A stretch of DNA of 64,000 bases. Origin: Merluccius polli (Eukaryota; Chordata; Actinopteri; Gadiformes; Merlucciidae). A program made the position numbers and the translations under genes. Below are positions 1 through 10,519 of this stretch, one piece after another. Numbering within the stretch: position 1 is the first letter of the stretch; each line of letters begins with the position of its first letter. The notes under the pieces are model-generated. The model saw only the letters and a program-made list of their open reading frames with translations, was not told the DNA's origin and did not search any database. Where the stretch lies: the NCBI GenBank assembly GCA_030340625.1, contig JAOPHQ010003137.1, positions 119,501 through 183,500 of the forward strand, written 5' to 3'.

Positions 1-24
1 TGTTTTGTCCTGTTTGTATGTTCC

Positions 25-1650
25 ATGTTATGTGTGAACAGTTCAAATGCAGTGGCTGTGTATGATCGACATACCTTACTGAACATCCGTGACACGGTAG
101 CCTGCTGCCTGTCGCACCGACCTGAGCAATGGAGCTCTCACCGGGCTCTCCGCCTCGAAATCCCCGGGAACATCTGGGCGTCCTCCTGCTGCTGTCCTAG
201 GACCAGGCGGGCCAGAAGACGCGGCAAACGAGCGGGAGTCGCGGTGAAGCGGCGGGAGCAGAATCATGCTCTCTTCAAGGCCCGTTCCACGGCCTTGGAC
301 CCCGGCGTGGGTCTGTCTTGCCCCCGGCTCATCCTCCCGGTGTACCCCTCCCGGAGACCGGCCCCCGCTCCTATGTTCCATCGGCGGTGCCCTGGGATTC
401 GACCCGCTTGCCTGCGGCCCCTGCCCCGGGCCTCCACGTTCGGGAGAACTGGATCCGACTCCATCAGCTTCGGACTACTCAACGCCAGATCCATAGCCAA
501 CAAATCATTCTTTTTGAATGATTTTTTCGTCTCCAAGGACTTGGATTACATGCTGATCTCCGAGACCTGGCAGAAAGTAGACGACTTTGTTTCCCTCAAT
601 GAACTCTGCCCGCAAAACTGTGCGTACTCCTGTGCCCCGCGGTCCGCTGGTCGCGGGGGTGGGCTGGCTGAAATCCACCGGGATTGTTTCGCATCACGGA
701 CGGTAAGCTCTGGAACATTTTCTTCTTTCGAGGTTCTGATGAACAAAATCGGTCGCACAAATCCGTTCCACTGCGTGTTGGTTTATCGACCGCCCGGGAA
801 AAACTGCTCGTTTCTCGCCGAATTTGGTGATTTTCTAGCATCTATTATCCGTCTAGAAAGGATCCTATTGATCGGGGACTTTAACGCCCATGTGAATAAA
901 AGCACGGATACATTCGCTACTGACTTTTTAAATGTTACGGACTCGTTTCATTTTACCCAGCACGTCTCTGCTCCAACCCACAACAAGGGTAACACGCTGG
1001 ACCTTGTGTTCACAATCGGGCTAAAAGTCAGTAATGTGTGTATAGAGGAGCTACTGGTGTCCGACCACAAATGTGTTTTGTTCAATGTGTCTTTCGATAA
1101 TGACTTTGTGCCAGAGAGACGCGTTAAAACCTCCCGTATTGTGAACAGCACAGCTATCGCTAATTTCACAGCTAGGTTTGATGACAATGCTTTGGTGTCC
1201 CCTGGTGATGACGTCAACTGTTTGGTAAACAGTTTCAACATGCTCTGTGCGTCCATTATGGATGACGTAGCTCCCCTAGTTACCCGTAGCGTCCGACCTG
1301 TAAATCCGTCTCCATGGCTTGACAACAACACCGTCTGCGAGTTAAAACGCAAATGCCGTAGAACGGAGAGGAAGTGGAAAGCCACAGAGCTTGAAGTCCA
1401 TCGACTCTACCTCAAAAATCTGAGAGCTGAATTCGATGCCTCAGTAGAGACTGCCAGGGCTGCTTACTTTAGCAATGTCATCTCAGCTAGCAAACATAAC
1501 CCCAGAATATTATTTCACACCATACACTCACTTGTTGCCCCCCCTCCCCCCACTATACCTGTACTGTCAAATGATGACTGTAACAGTTTTCTTCAGTTTT
1601 TTATTTCCAAGGTTGCTAATATTTTGACAAACATCACCACTCCACTCTAG
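25..1650 (+). pseudogene. LINE ORF2, endonuclease half (frameshifted)
   Basis: 541 codons. The exonuclease-endonuclease-phosphatase fold is visible from about residue 150: a start motif LLNARSIANK, the catalytic glutamate in ISETW, the GDFNAH motif near nt 870, and the closing SDH motif near nt 1061. This enzyme nicks target DNA to prime reverse transcription. Residues 1-145 are basic and proline-rich with no recognisable domain, so the true start is uncertain. The frame ends at a stop at 1648-1650, but the frame shifted by one carries the homologous continuation from about nt 1632 into the RT ORF, so a single-base indel near 1622-1635 splits one protein. Confidence 0.8.
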
Positions 1651-1700
1651 CATCTCTGAGCAGCTTTCAACCTATCTCCCTGGAAGATCTCACCACTCTG

Positions 1701-3230
1701 GTGACCTCTATGAAGTCCTCCTCAAGCCCCCTAGATATCCTACCCACCTCCATGCTGAAGGAAGTTTTTAGCTCTGTTGGCCCCAGTTTAGTTTCCATCA
1801 TCAATACATCTCTAGCCTCTGGTTCCGTCCCAGCTTACTTTAAGGAGGCGGTTGTCCAGCCCCTCCTAAAGAAGCCAAACCTCGACCCCTCCATCCATAA
1901 CAATTATAGGCCTATTTCCAAGCTACCCTTCATGTCCAAATTACTGGAGAAGGTTGTTGCCAACCAACTTACCTCCCACATGACAAACCATAACATCTTT
2001 GATAAATTTCAATCCGGTTTCCGTAAACATCACTCCACTGAATCCGCCCTCCTCCGAGTATCCAATGACCTCTTGATGTCCTCTGATTCTGGCGAATGCT
2101 CTGTCCTAGTCCTGCTAGATCTGAGCGCAGCGTTCGACACGGTCAGCCACAGCATCCTCTTGGATAGACTGAGGGAGTGGGTGGGCATCACCGGGAGCGC
2201 CCTGGAGTGGTTTGCCTCCTATTTCAGGGAGAGAAGTTTTTCTGTGGCCGTGGGTCCTCTTAAATCTGACCCTGCATCCCTCCCGTGTGGCGTTCCTCAG
2301 GGGTCAGTACTGGGTCCTCTCCTTTTTGCCATCTATATGCTTCCCCTAGGCCTCCTTATTAATAAATTCTCTGGCATCAAGTACCACTTTTACGCTGACG
2401 ATATTCAGTTACAGTGCTCTTTTAAGCCTGATAAAATCGAGAATTTAACCATCCTCCAGGAGTGCATGCTGTCTGTAGACAGCTGGCTAGGGAGCAATTT
2501 CATGCAACTAAACACTAAGAAAACGGAAGTGCTGATTGTCGCGGCTGAGAAGACGGCCACCAAAGTAGCCGCGTTCATGGGGTCCCTAAAGGACAACATC
2601 CGCCCACAACTAAGAAACCTGGGCGTGATATTTGACCAAACCATGCACCTAGACAATCATGTCAAAACCCTCACACGCACCTGCTTCTTTCATCTCAGAA
2701 ATATTGCAAAACTCCGGTCCATCATATCACATTCTGAATTAGAAATGTCCGTACATGCTTTTATATCCTCCAGGTTAGATTACTGCAACTCACTTTTCAC
2801 CTGTCTCAGCAAAAAATCCATCGATAAACTGCAACTGGTTCATAACGCTGCTGCCAGATTACTTACCAGGTCTAAAAAATCATGTCATATCACCCCCATT
2901 CTAGCCTCATTACATTGGCTCCCGGTACAGTATAGAATTCATTTCAAAGTTCTCACATTCACCTTCAAAGCACTCCACGGCCAAGCTCCGGCCTACATCA
3001 CCGAAATCATTCACCCCTACAGCAGCCCCTGCTCACTCAGATCCGCCGATCAGCACCTCCTTGTGGTCCCCAGGACCAGATTAAAAACTAAGGGTGATAG
3101 GGCTTTTGAGGCGGCAGCCCCGAGGCTCTGGAACGCCCTGCCTCTAGAGCTGAGAACTGCCCCCTCAGAGGCTTCTTTTAAAAAACAACTAAAGACACAT
3201 TTTTTCAGACAGGCTTTTGGCCAGCTATAG
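1701..3230 (+). pseudogene. LINE ORF2, reverse transcriptase half
   Basis: 509 codons from the first ATG; the open frame extends back to about 1632. Reverse transcriptase blocks in order: YRPISKLPF, LLDLSAAFDTV, the GVPQGSVLGPLLF block, and the catalytic FYADD (Y at nt 2391). After these comes the C-terminal region typical of L2/CR1 proteins, with LDYCNSLF and LHWLPVQYRI. Full RT core and C-terminus are present without internal stops. It lacks its own start context because it is the downstream half of a frameshifted ORF2. Confidence 0.85.
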
Positions 3231-3459
3231 ATAGTCCACTGCTTTGTGCTTGTGTCTCGTTGTATGTGTCTTTTAACTTATTGTTGTTTTTATTGATTGT
3301 TTGTGACAATTTAACTTATTGTTGTTTTATTGATTGTTTGTGACAATGACTACCTGCTGCTGCAGCTGTAGTCTTGTTTTATTTTCTACTGTAAAGCACT
3401 CTGTGCACTCGTGCTGTGAAGTGTGCTATATAAATAAAGTTCATTCATTCATTCATTCA
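3231..3459 (+). repeat. LINE 3' UTR and (ATTC)n tail
   Basis: After the RT stop there are two nearly identical copies of a segment containing TTATTGTTGTTTTATTGATT (about 3277 and 3313), then a short conserved stretch ending CTATATAAATAAAG and the repeat array ATTC x5. This is the transcript end recognised by the LINE RT. Confidence 0.75.
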
Positions 3460-3460
3460 A

Positions 3461-4729
3461 GTGACTGAAGATTTGGTTACAAAGTTCACTGTTCTGGAAG
3501 ATAAGGTATACAGGGTGATGAAATTACCTCATAAAACCCTGTACCAAATATACATACCCACTTCCCTCCATCCTCAGTTACTCGCTCACTACCACGACGA
3601 TCCTCTCTCTGGCCATTTTGGAAGGTACAAGACCTATAAGAGATTACAAGCTCTGGTATATTGGCCTAAGATGAGCCTGGAGGTAAAAAATGATGTGCAA
3701 TGTTGTCAAGTTCGTCAGCTCTACAAACCCGAGACCCAGAAGCCACCTGGAAAACTCCAACAGACGGTGGTACAAAAACCTTGGGAGATGCTGGGAGGTG
3801 ACCTCATGGGACCCTTCCCCCGAAGCTCAAACGGCAACGTATACCTCCTGGTCATTGTCGACTATTACACCAGATGGGTTGAGATGTTCCCACTTCGTAA
3901 AGCCACTTCCGAGACAGTATCCCAGATCCTAACAAAGGAAATTCTGACCCACTGGGGGGTACCATCCTACATACTCTCGGACAGAGGATCACAGTTTGTT
4001 TCATCCATCTTTGAGGAAACATGTAGCCGCTGGAACCTCAGGCAGAAGAGGACTTCAGCCTACCATCCACAAACAAACCTGACAGAAAGAGTTAACCGGA
4101 ATGTGAAAACCATGATTGCCTCATATGTACAAGAGAAACACAAGAGCTGGGACAAGTACTTACCCGAATTCCGTTTTGCTCTAAATTCAGCTGTGCACGA
4201 GTCCATTGGAGTTACACCGGCAGAGCTCAACCTTGGTCGAACCCTGAAGGGCCCCCTGGACGCTGAGCTCATGCCCCGACTGTGTAACCCTGACACAACT
4301 GCATATGCCACTACAAAGCAAATTGAGGAATTCAAGAAACTGGTGGAAATTAATCTGGAAAAAGCAAAAACAAGACAAAAACACTATTATGATAAAGGGA
4401 GGAGAGATGGAAATTTATCAGAAATCAAAACTCACCCTCTTTCAAAAGCTGACAAATCTTATGCAGCCAAACTCGCACCACGCTGGAAAGGTCCGTATCG
4501 TGTGACCAGAAGAATGGGCCCTCTGAATTTTGAGGTGGTTCGGGAGGACACGGGAGAGGACTTGCGTGTGGTTAATGTGGTGCAGTTAAAACCCTGTTAC
4601 CCCAGTGCTGAAGAGCTGGACCGGAAGCAGCGTCAACAAGTCCTTAACATTTTTCAAGAAGACAGTGATGAGGAAGATTTCCTTGGCTTCCCTACCTCTG
4701 CTTCGGATGAAGACAGGAAAAATTGTTGA
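3461..4729 (+). CDS. Ty3/gypsy integrase fragment with C-terminal GPY/F module
   Basis: Integrase of a gypsy-type retrotransposon, 422 codons, missing everything upstream of the zinc-binding region. HHCC region at about residues 44-90: histidines in AHYHDDP and SGHFGR, then CCQVRQ where the family has C-x2-C; the second cysteine is arginine here (codon 3713-3715 CGT instead of TGT). Core D,D-35-E: first Asp in GGDLMGPFP, second in SDRGSQF, Glu in LTERVNR. The C-terminal LAPRWKGPYRV is the GPY/F DNA-binding module. The first codons follow the LINE tail directly, so the ATG at 3461 is not the original start. No internal stop is seen. Confidence 0.85.
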   Translation: MTEDLVTKFTVLEDKVYRVMKLPHKTLYQIYIPTSLHPQLLAHYHDDPLSGHFGRYKTYKRLQALVYWPKMSLEVKNDVQCCQVRQLYKPETQKPPGKLQQTVVQKPWEMLGGDLMGPFPRSSNGNVYLLVIVDYYTRWVEMFPLRKATSETVSQILTKEILTHWGVPSYILSDRGSQFVSSIFEETCSRWNLRQKRTSAYHPQTNLTERVNRNVKTMIASYVQEKHKSWDKYLPEFRFALNSAVHESIGVTPAELNLGRTLKGPLDAELMPRLCNPDTTAYATTKQIEEFKKLVEINLEKAKTRQKHYYDKGRRDGNLSEIKTHPLSKADKSYAAKLAPRWKGPYRVTRRMGPLNFEVVREDTGEDLRVVNVVQLKPCYPSAEELDRKQRQQVLNIFQEDSDEEDFLGFPTSASDEDRKNC

Positions 4730-4780
4730 CAGCCTCCATAAATTGAAAATAAATTCCGGCTTTTCTCAAGGGGGAGGGAG

Positions 4781-5527
4781 TGTGACAACCCGAAAATTGC
4801 GGGTTTAACACCGACGTCAGAACCGGAAGTCGTCGATGCACAGAAGCCTACGTCAGCCTCACATGAGGAAGAGGACTTCATCGTAAAGGCTCTTAATGTT
4901 TGAGGTCGTAAATAAGAGAGAGAGAGAGTGTGAGAGTGTAGGGGAACTGGAGCAATCTGTGCGCGTCGCTCGATTTAAGTCCACGTAGTTAGCCCGTGTT
5001 GTTTTTCTTTCGTCGACCGTCATCACTCCGCGGCTACCTTTTTCATCACCCGTCATCCTCCTTCCATCTCCCGCACACTGCTTGAACCGGAAAATCAGCT
5101 GCAAACTACATCCCCTCATCCAAACCCGACAACAATACCGGACTGACTGACTGTGAGTACAGACCAACGTTTTTTTTCTCCTATTTTGTTTGATGAACGA
5201 ACTGATTTTGCTTTGAGAAAATGAACTGAACTTTATTTTGAAGAAATTGAACTAAACTTTATTTTTACAAAAGAAAAACCTATTTTGTGGTCTCCTTGAT
5301 TTATGGTTGATGATTTTGTTGCATGTGTGTTATTTTTTGTTGTTGTTATGTTGCATGTTTCCAGTACAATGAGGGTTAAATTGAAAAGGGTGGTACTATT
5401 GTAGGTTTCATCCTTGTATGGTGTGTTTTGGGGGTATTCTTTTTTGACTATTTGACTATCTTAAATGCCAGGAGAGAAACCTGGCTGGTGCTCATTATAT
5501 AATAAAAAAATAAAAACCCGAACCGTC
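4781..5527 (+). repeat. 3' LTR of the gypsy element (right border uncertain)
   Basis: Starts TGTGACAACCCG directly after a polypurine tract. Contains a (GA)n run at 4914-4928 and a T-rich region around 5318-5345. An end at about 5527 (..CCGTCA) is chosen only because it gives a TG..CA pair just before DIRS-like coding sequence begins. Confidence 0.45.
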
Positions 5528-5559
5528 ATAACTCTCATCTGCCCTATCGCCATTGACAG

Positions 5560-6242
5560 TAGGAAAGGAGACATTTGACCCCCATTGGGGAAAGGGTGAC
5601 AGCACTGTGGGTCATGCGCCTACTAGGGCTGATGGCAGCCGCCCACCCGGTGATACCTCTAGGTCTGCTTTGCATGCGCAAGTTGCAGCGGTGGTTTGCC
5701 CACCAGAGGTTGGATCCCAGGTGACACAAATTCATAATTCTCACTGTCCCCAGTTTTCCCCAAATTTTCACCATTCCCCGTTCGGTGTTACCGGACCTGG
5801 AATATTGGGGGAATCCCCTTACGCATCTCAAAGGGGTTCCCCTGGGGAAAGTGATGACATACGTTGTAGTCTTCACAGATGCCTCTTTGACGGAATGGGG
5901 GGGGGGGGGGGGCGTGCCTCTCCCAATCGATCGGAGGCGATTGTTTTATGCCCCCTAACATAAATGTGTTGGAGCTTTCCATGGTGCTGAAAGTGCTGTT
6001 ACACTTCATTCACCTGGTGTGTGGCTGCCAGGTTCTGATCAGGACAGACAGCGTATCGGCGGCGGCATGTATAAACAGGGGGGAGTGCATTCCTCTGCTT
6101 TCCACCATGCAGCGGTTGAGCTTTGGCTGTGGGCCCATTAGAACCTGCTCAGTCTAAGAGCCCTACACATCGCAGGCGCTTAGAACGCGTGGCGGGCCCA
6201 ACGAGACGAGGGGCGGTTAAATCTCTACATTGTCAGACTGAT
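5560..6242 (+). pseudogene. DIRS-like retrotransposon, RT/RNase H region (5' segment)
   Basis: Translated in shifting frames, this stretch matches the DIRS reverse transcriptase-RNase H region: a segment reading VMRLLGLMAAAHPVIPLGLL (about 5609-5668), then VVFTDASLTEWG (about 5862-5898, the first RNase H aspartate), then NVLEL and VLIRTDSVSAAACINRG (about 5956-6082). A G-run at 5898-5912 interrupts the frame after TEW, and an in-frame stop follows CSV near 6157. The right edge is the insertion point of the 6243-7589 element. Originally part of a tyrosine-recombinase retroelement; now a broken fragment. Confidence 0.7.
6234..6242. repeat. 9-bp target site duplication, left copy (CAGACTGAT)
   Basis: Exact match to 7590-7598. 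Removing the intervening DNA and one copy restores the DIRS reading frame, which confirms the insertion boundaries. Confidence 0.8.
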
Positions 6243-7589
6243 GGTTACATGCCGCTATTCCGACATGCCGCTACTTAGACATTGACGTCTAGTGGTCGGA
6301 GTGGCGGCATTAATATTATTTTCCAAGCGTCCCACTACTGCGACAATTTTTTTTCCCCATTGTCTGAGTAGCGGCACTTTACTTTTTTTCAAACGTCCTG
6401 CCATTCCGACATGAGGCCATTAATATTTGTCATTATCATTGTACTTTAAATTAATTAATTAATGTGATTATACCCATATGTTCTGGACTTAGCATACACG
6501 CAGCTTATGCATGGGTGTGACAAATACATGGGAAAACAATTTCTAAAAAGAGCCAATCATCCAACTTCGAGGCTGCCCCTAGTTGGTAATATATAGGACT
6601 AGCCTATCCATATCAAATCCAAAAGCAACAATCTTCATAACAAAATCAGAGTATCCTTTTCAAAAAATATTATTTCGCCGTTCTTAAGTTAGGCTTCCAC
6701 AGCGCAAAAAAGGTAGGCCTACACCTTGAAACTTTGTTCAATCAACTTAAAGTCTGATTAAACTTCATTCAAAGGCAGTCCATAATTCTAATTAAATTGA
6801 TTTCTAACGAACAAGTCCAAATTTCAGGTCCTAGAGCTTTATTCGTGCTTCTTCTTATATATTTTTAAGTAGACTGCTGGCCTGCACGCACAGAGTTTGT
6901 TTGATGCATGGAGTTTCAACCTTTTCCCCCTGAGAGCTGAATAAAAATGAGGAGAGCTCCCTGTCTTTTACATAATGTGTAGGCCTAACATTTATTCACA
7001 TGGCCGGTTCAAAATCACCTAGTTTTTGACTGAAATGTGTGCCGATATCAATTATTGTGAAAAACATTGTTTGGAGTAGAGGTCTGCACTCGCGATGCAA
7101 ATGGAAGCTCATTGCGGGTGCGGGCGGGATGATAGAGGTAGGCCTACATTTATTCTATATTAATAACTATTATTATTATTATTATTCTATTGCACTTTCT
7201 ATGAAAAGTAGGCCTAATTGTCGTAATAGCGGTACCAAAAAAGATCGGATGCGGGCGGGATGATAGAGGTAGGCCTACATTTATTCTATATTAATAACTA
7301 TTAATATTATTCTATTGCACTTTCTATGAAAAGTAGGCCTAATTGTCATATTAATAACTATTATTATTATTCTATTGCACTTTCTATGAAAAGTAGGCCT
7401 AATTGTCGTAATAGCGGTACCAAATTGTAGTAGGCCTAATTGTCGTAATAGCGGTACCAAATTGTCGTAATAGCGGTACCAAAAAAGATCGGATTAGGGG
7501 CATGTCTAAATAGAGGCATGTCGTAATGACGGGATGTCGTAATGGAGGGTTGTCGTAATAACGGGCTGTCGTAATAAAGGGCGGACCCC
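6243..7589. mobile_element. Non-coding DNA transposon with 9-bp TSD, inserted in DIRS
   Basis: 1347 bp with no credible ORF. Its ends are loosely inverted: the left begins GGTTACATGCCGCTATTCCG, the right reads GGGGTCCGCCCTTTATTACG on the minus strand. The sub-terminal unit GCCGCTATTCCGACA / GTCGTAATAGCGGTACC is repeated many times near both ends (6249-6420, 7217-7240, 7405-7480, 7521-7580). A segment with TAGGCCTA and TATTATTATT is tandemly reused at 7136-7410. A 9-bp duplication suggests a Mutator-like element, but no transposase is present, so the superfamily is inference. Confidence 0.65.
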
Positions 7590-8467
7590 CAGACTGATCT
7601 GGCAGAGATTCGGGATTGATCAGGTGGACCTGTTCATCCAGAGAAAACACACATTGCAAGATGTGGTTTTCACTCAGCCTGCATTAACTTCCAACGTTGG
7701 GGATAGACGCGATGGCACACACTCCTTGGCCACGGGGACTCTTTTATGCGTTCCCACCGCTTCAGTTGATTCACAGAGAGAGAGAAACAGACAGGAGAGG
7801 CTGTTGCTCATTCTGGTAGCACCGGAAAGTCGCTCGCACCAGCAGCGCTCTCGTGCGTAACACCGTGGCCTGTGCCAATGAGACCGGACGTGCTGCCGCA
7901 GGCTCACGGGTCTATTCACCACCCGCCCAATCTGTCTGGACAGTTGCTGGTTTGGCTTCTGAAAGGTTGATTTTTCAGGGCAACGGTTTGCCGGCAGCCG
8001 CTTTCACATGCTGGAAATGACCAAGGGCTATATCGGCCACTGTGTGTTGGAGGCAGGAGCACAGCTCCTGGCCCCTCTCGTGTGGTAGATAAGCTTTCTC
8101 TCAGAGCTGTTACGGTTGGTAACAGCAGTTGTTGGGATTAGGAGTTACCGGATATTCATTACTATGGTTACTGGTCGTAACCGGCATTGTGAATATCCGG
8201 TCCTCTGGTTACTGATGTTGATGGCGGGCTGTCATCCCTATCTCATGTTCGTAATACGTTCTATGGGTCAGGTTATGGATGGTGCAAGGTGCTTGGGTGG
8301 ACTTGGGTCTTCCTTGCCTGCAATCACCAGCCGACGTTTTGGCGTTGTGTGATTATGTTCACCGGGAATCTGGGCTCGAATCTGGGCGGACATAGGAAGC
8401 TCTCTCTCTCTCTCTCTCTTGTGTTAAGACGGAAAGCAGGTTGATTCCTTTGCTCGCTCAGGGTTCC
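7590..8467 (+). pseudogene. DIRS-like retrotransposon, continuation to the hAT insertion
   Basis: Continues the RNase H/connection region across the 9-bp duplication: LIWQRFGIDQVDLF, then a segment about GIDAMAHTPWPRGLFYAFPP (about 7702-7762) and LLLILVAPE (7800-7829). Frames shift repeatedly. From about 7970 to 8467 no clear domain is recognisable, although QAHGSIHHPPNLSGQLL (7901-7951) fits the DIRS linker. The stretch ends at the 8-bp duplication of the hAT insertion. The tyrosine recombinase was not found on the far side (12503 onward). Confidence 0.55.
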
Positions 8468-8789
8468 CTGGCCGCTAGTGATGTGTCGGTCGCGAACGAG
8501 TCGGCTCTATGAGCCGGCTCCTTTAAGTGAACGATGGGAGTCGGCTCGACAAGACAGAATAATAGGATGATATTTTCGCCACACTGCTCGGCCACGCGCA
8601 CTAGAACCGCCACAGGGTACCCACGGCTGTATTTCAAATGTATGTAACTTTGTTTCAATAAAATATTTTCCTAAAATTGTGTTATGTAGCATCCGCTATA
8701 TAAAACCGCGTATAAAACTGTCAAACTAAAACCAGATTTAAGAGCCAAGCATGGCGAGACTTTTGTATGTTGCGCTGGTAACCCTCAAG

Positions 8790-9263
8790 CATGGCTCCGA
8801 ACCGGTTCAAGGAACGAAAACGAAAACCGAAAACGAACAGAATTTTACGAGGAACGGAAACGGAAACGAAAACCAAATGGTCTTCAACTGTTCCGGAACA
8901 GAAACGTTATTCTGAAATCCCCAAAACCGGTTAATAACATTTTTTTTTTCGTTCTCTATATAGCCTATAAAATGTCACAGCCCGCTAAGCTCAGCTGTCA
9001 CAAATTCCCACCACCACCCTGGTTATATACCAATAACTAGGTCTATGGTTACATACCAATAACTAGGTCTATTGTAAGGTATCGACTACAAAAATAGACT
9101 AGGCCCAATAACACTGCCGGAACGTTAAGAACGAACGTTATTTTACGTTCCGAACCGGTTCAGGAACGATATGTTGGTGGCGGAACACAAGAACGAAAAC
9201 GTTAAATATACCGGTTCCGTTCGGAGCGGAACGATTGAAAAATAATTTCGTTTTCAAGCCCTG
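8790..9263. mobile_element. hAT MITE nested in the hAT transposon
   Basis: 474 bp of non-coding DNA flanked by the exact 8-bp duplication CCCTCAAG (8782-8789 and 9264-9271). Termini CATGGCTCCGAACC and, on the minus strand, CAGGGCTTGAAAACG form a short imperfect inverted repeat. Interior sequence is dominated by GAACG/AACCGG variants (8806-8935 and 9115-9245), probably sub-terminal transposase-binding repeats. Confidence 0.75.
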
Positions 9264-9338
9264 CCCTCAAGTGCGCAATTGCGCATTGTAGCTATGAGGC
9301 ACAATACAAAACCGAACAACAGAAGGAACGAAAACAAG

Positions 9339-9557
9339 ATGGGTGACAATCGCAAACGAAGTAGCATTTGGATGCATTTTAATAACATAGTCAACATAAA
9401 GGCAGAATGTAGAATGTGTAAGGTAAAAAATATCATACTGAGCAGGGTCTACTAACAACCTTCACAGGCATATTAGAATTGTACATCCAACAGTGCAGTT
9501 AGAAGAAAAAAGGCAAGCTAGCGTGCCTGCTACTGAACATGGAAATGCCAGTGCGTC
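9339..9557 (+). pseudogene. hAT transposase exon with BED zinc finger (frameshift plus stop)
   Basis: Begins ATG GGT GAC at 9339. The BED finger reads SIWMHFNNI then AECRMCK (first zinc cysteines, about 9405-9425), continuing after a frameshift as NNLHRHIRIVH (zinc histidines, about 9453-9485), then VQLEEKRQASVPATEHGNAS. A one-base gain in the A-run at 9425-9431 and a TGA in the shifted frame just before AGSTNN break it. BED fingers bind DNA at the N-terminus of ZBED-like hAT transposases. The exon stops where an LTR-like insert begins at 9558. Confidence 0.7.
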
Positions 9558-10016
9558 TGTCACGCCCTGCACCTCTGCTCTCTAGCCTGCAGGGGGTGTG
9601 TGTGTGTGTGCCTCTTTCCCTCCGTGTTTCTGTGTTGATTGCAGGAGTGGAGACAGGTGTGCGGGAGTCAGGTTACCAGCTGCCACTAATCTGATTAGCC
9701 CTGCTATAAAGACCCGGTTCAACCTCCACCATGCTGCCAGATCGTAGACTCTGTTTATGCAGTCAGTCACGCTTCCAGCCTTCGCACTCATGTTACTGGT
9801 CTGTCAGTATATTTGCTTGAGTTTAATTCCTGTTTTCCCTGTGCCTGCAGAAGACCTCAGCCTGACTCCTGCTTCCGTCCCACTCCCGCTCTGCCTGGAA
9901 ACCGCATTGGATCAGCCCCCTCCCTGGCTCTTACCTTAGCCTCTGATCACCTCCGGCCCAAAATACCCTGCTGCCCATTCCGTCAGTTTGTAAATAAACT
10001 TTACCTGCTCCAAGTC
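9558..10016 (+). repeat. LTR-like segment (possible solo LTR)
   Basis: Starts TGTCACGCCCTG, carries a TATA-like GCTATAAAGACC at about 9703 and an AATAAACTTTACC poly(A)-type signal at about 9993. That is the promoter-then-polyadenylation order of an LTR. No flanking duplication was found and the right end merges into the Harbinger sequence, so solo LTR is only a likely reading. Confidence 0.45.
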
Positions 10017-10351
10017 CTGGGGCCTCATGTACGAAGGTTGCGTATGCACAAAAACATGGCGTACGCAAAAAAACGTGGCGTTCCATGCTCACGTTCAGAT
10101 GTACGAAACGTGAAATGACCATGGAAATGTGCGGTGCCTCACGTCAACTTCATGGCTGGCGTACGCACGTTTCTACAGCTATTGTTCCTCTGGCGACACT
10201 TATAGGTGACGCTGGGAAACTATTAATGTCAAAAACAATTAGTCATCAGAGTGATGTGCATGTCAGAGACACACTTGAACAATGAATGAACAATTAACAC
10301 ACCCACCATGTTTGCAATTATACGGGTGGATATAAACGCATGCGCAATGTG

Positions 10352-10516
10352 ATGAAGAAAATGGTATTACCAATGGCAGTGTTGTCAGAGGACCTTGCAA
10401 ATGGTGCAATCCGACGTGAGCGAGTATTTAGGGAACGTGAGGATTTACTTGCAAACGATGACAATTGGCTCATCAGCCGATTTCGAATGTGCGACAAAGT
10501 ATGCGGGAGTTATTAG
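10352..10516 (+). pseudogene. Harbinger transposase N-terminal fragment (54 codons)
   Basis: A short frame from ATG 10352 to TAG 10514. It contains GAIRRERVFRERED followed by NWLISRFRM, the conserved block just ahead of the catalytic domain in PIF/Harbinger transposases. Everything after FRM is lost. Confidence 0.6.
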
Positions 10517-10519
10517 CGT

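Larger units (their letters stand above)
1..3459 (+). mobile_element. L2-like (Maui-type) non-LTR retrotransposon, nearly complete 3' part
   Basis: A LINE reads left to right: apurinic endonuclease region, reverse transcriptase, a short 3' untranslated region with AATAAA-type sequence (about 3434), and a terminal (ATTC)n array ending at 3459. Endonuclease-then-RT order and a short tandem tail are typical of the L2/CR1 group. The tail abuts gypsy integrase coding sequence directly, so the LINE most likely inserted into that gypsy element. The 5' end lies at or beyond the window edge. ORF2 carries a frameshift near 1630, so this copy is probably inactive. Confidence 0.8.
3460..5527 (+). mobile_element. 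Ty3/gypsy retrotransposon, 3' part (integrase, PPT, LTR)
   Basis: Only the integrase end of pol is in the window; the reverse transcriptase and 5' LTR would lie left of the LINE at 1-3459, which appears to have inserted into this element. Downstream of the integrase stop is a polypurine tract (AAGGGGGAGGGAG, 4768-4780) immediately followed by the LTR start TGTGACAACCCG at 4781. The right border at about 5527 is a guess, because no second LTR or target duplication is available. Confidence 0.7.

Noticed and set aside
948..1385. 145-codon minus-strand frame
   Set aside because: Antisense shadow of the LINE endonuclease.
5553..5963. 136-codon plus-strand frame
   Set aside because: Out of frame with the DIRS homology in the same region; ends in a G-run artefact.
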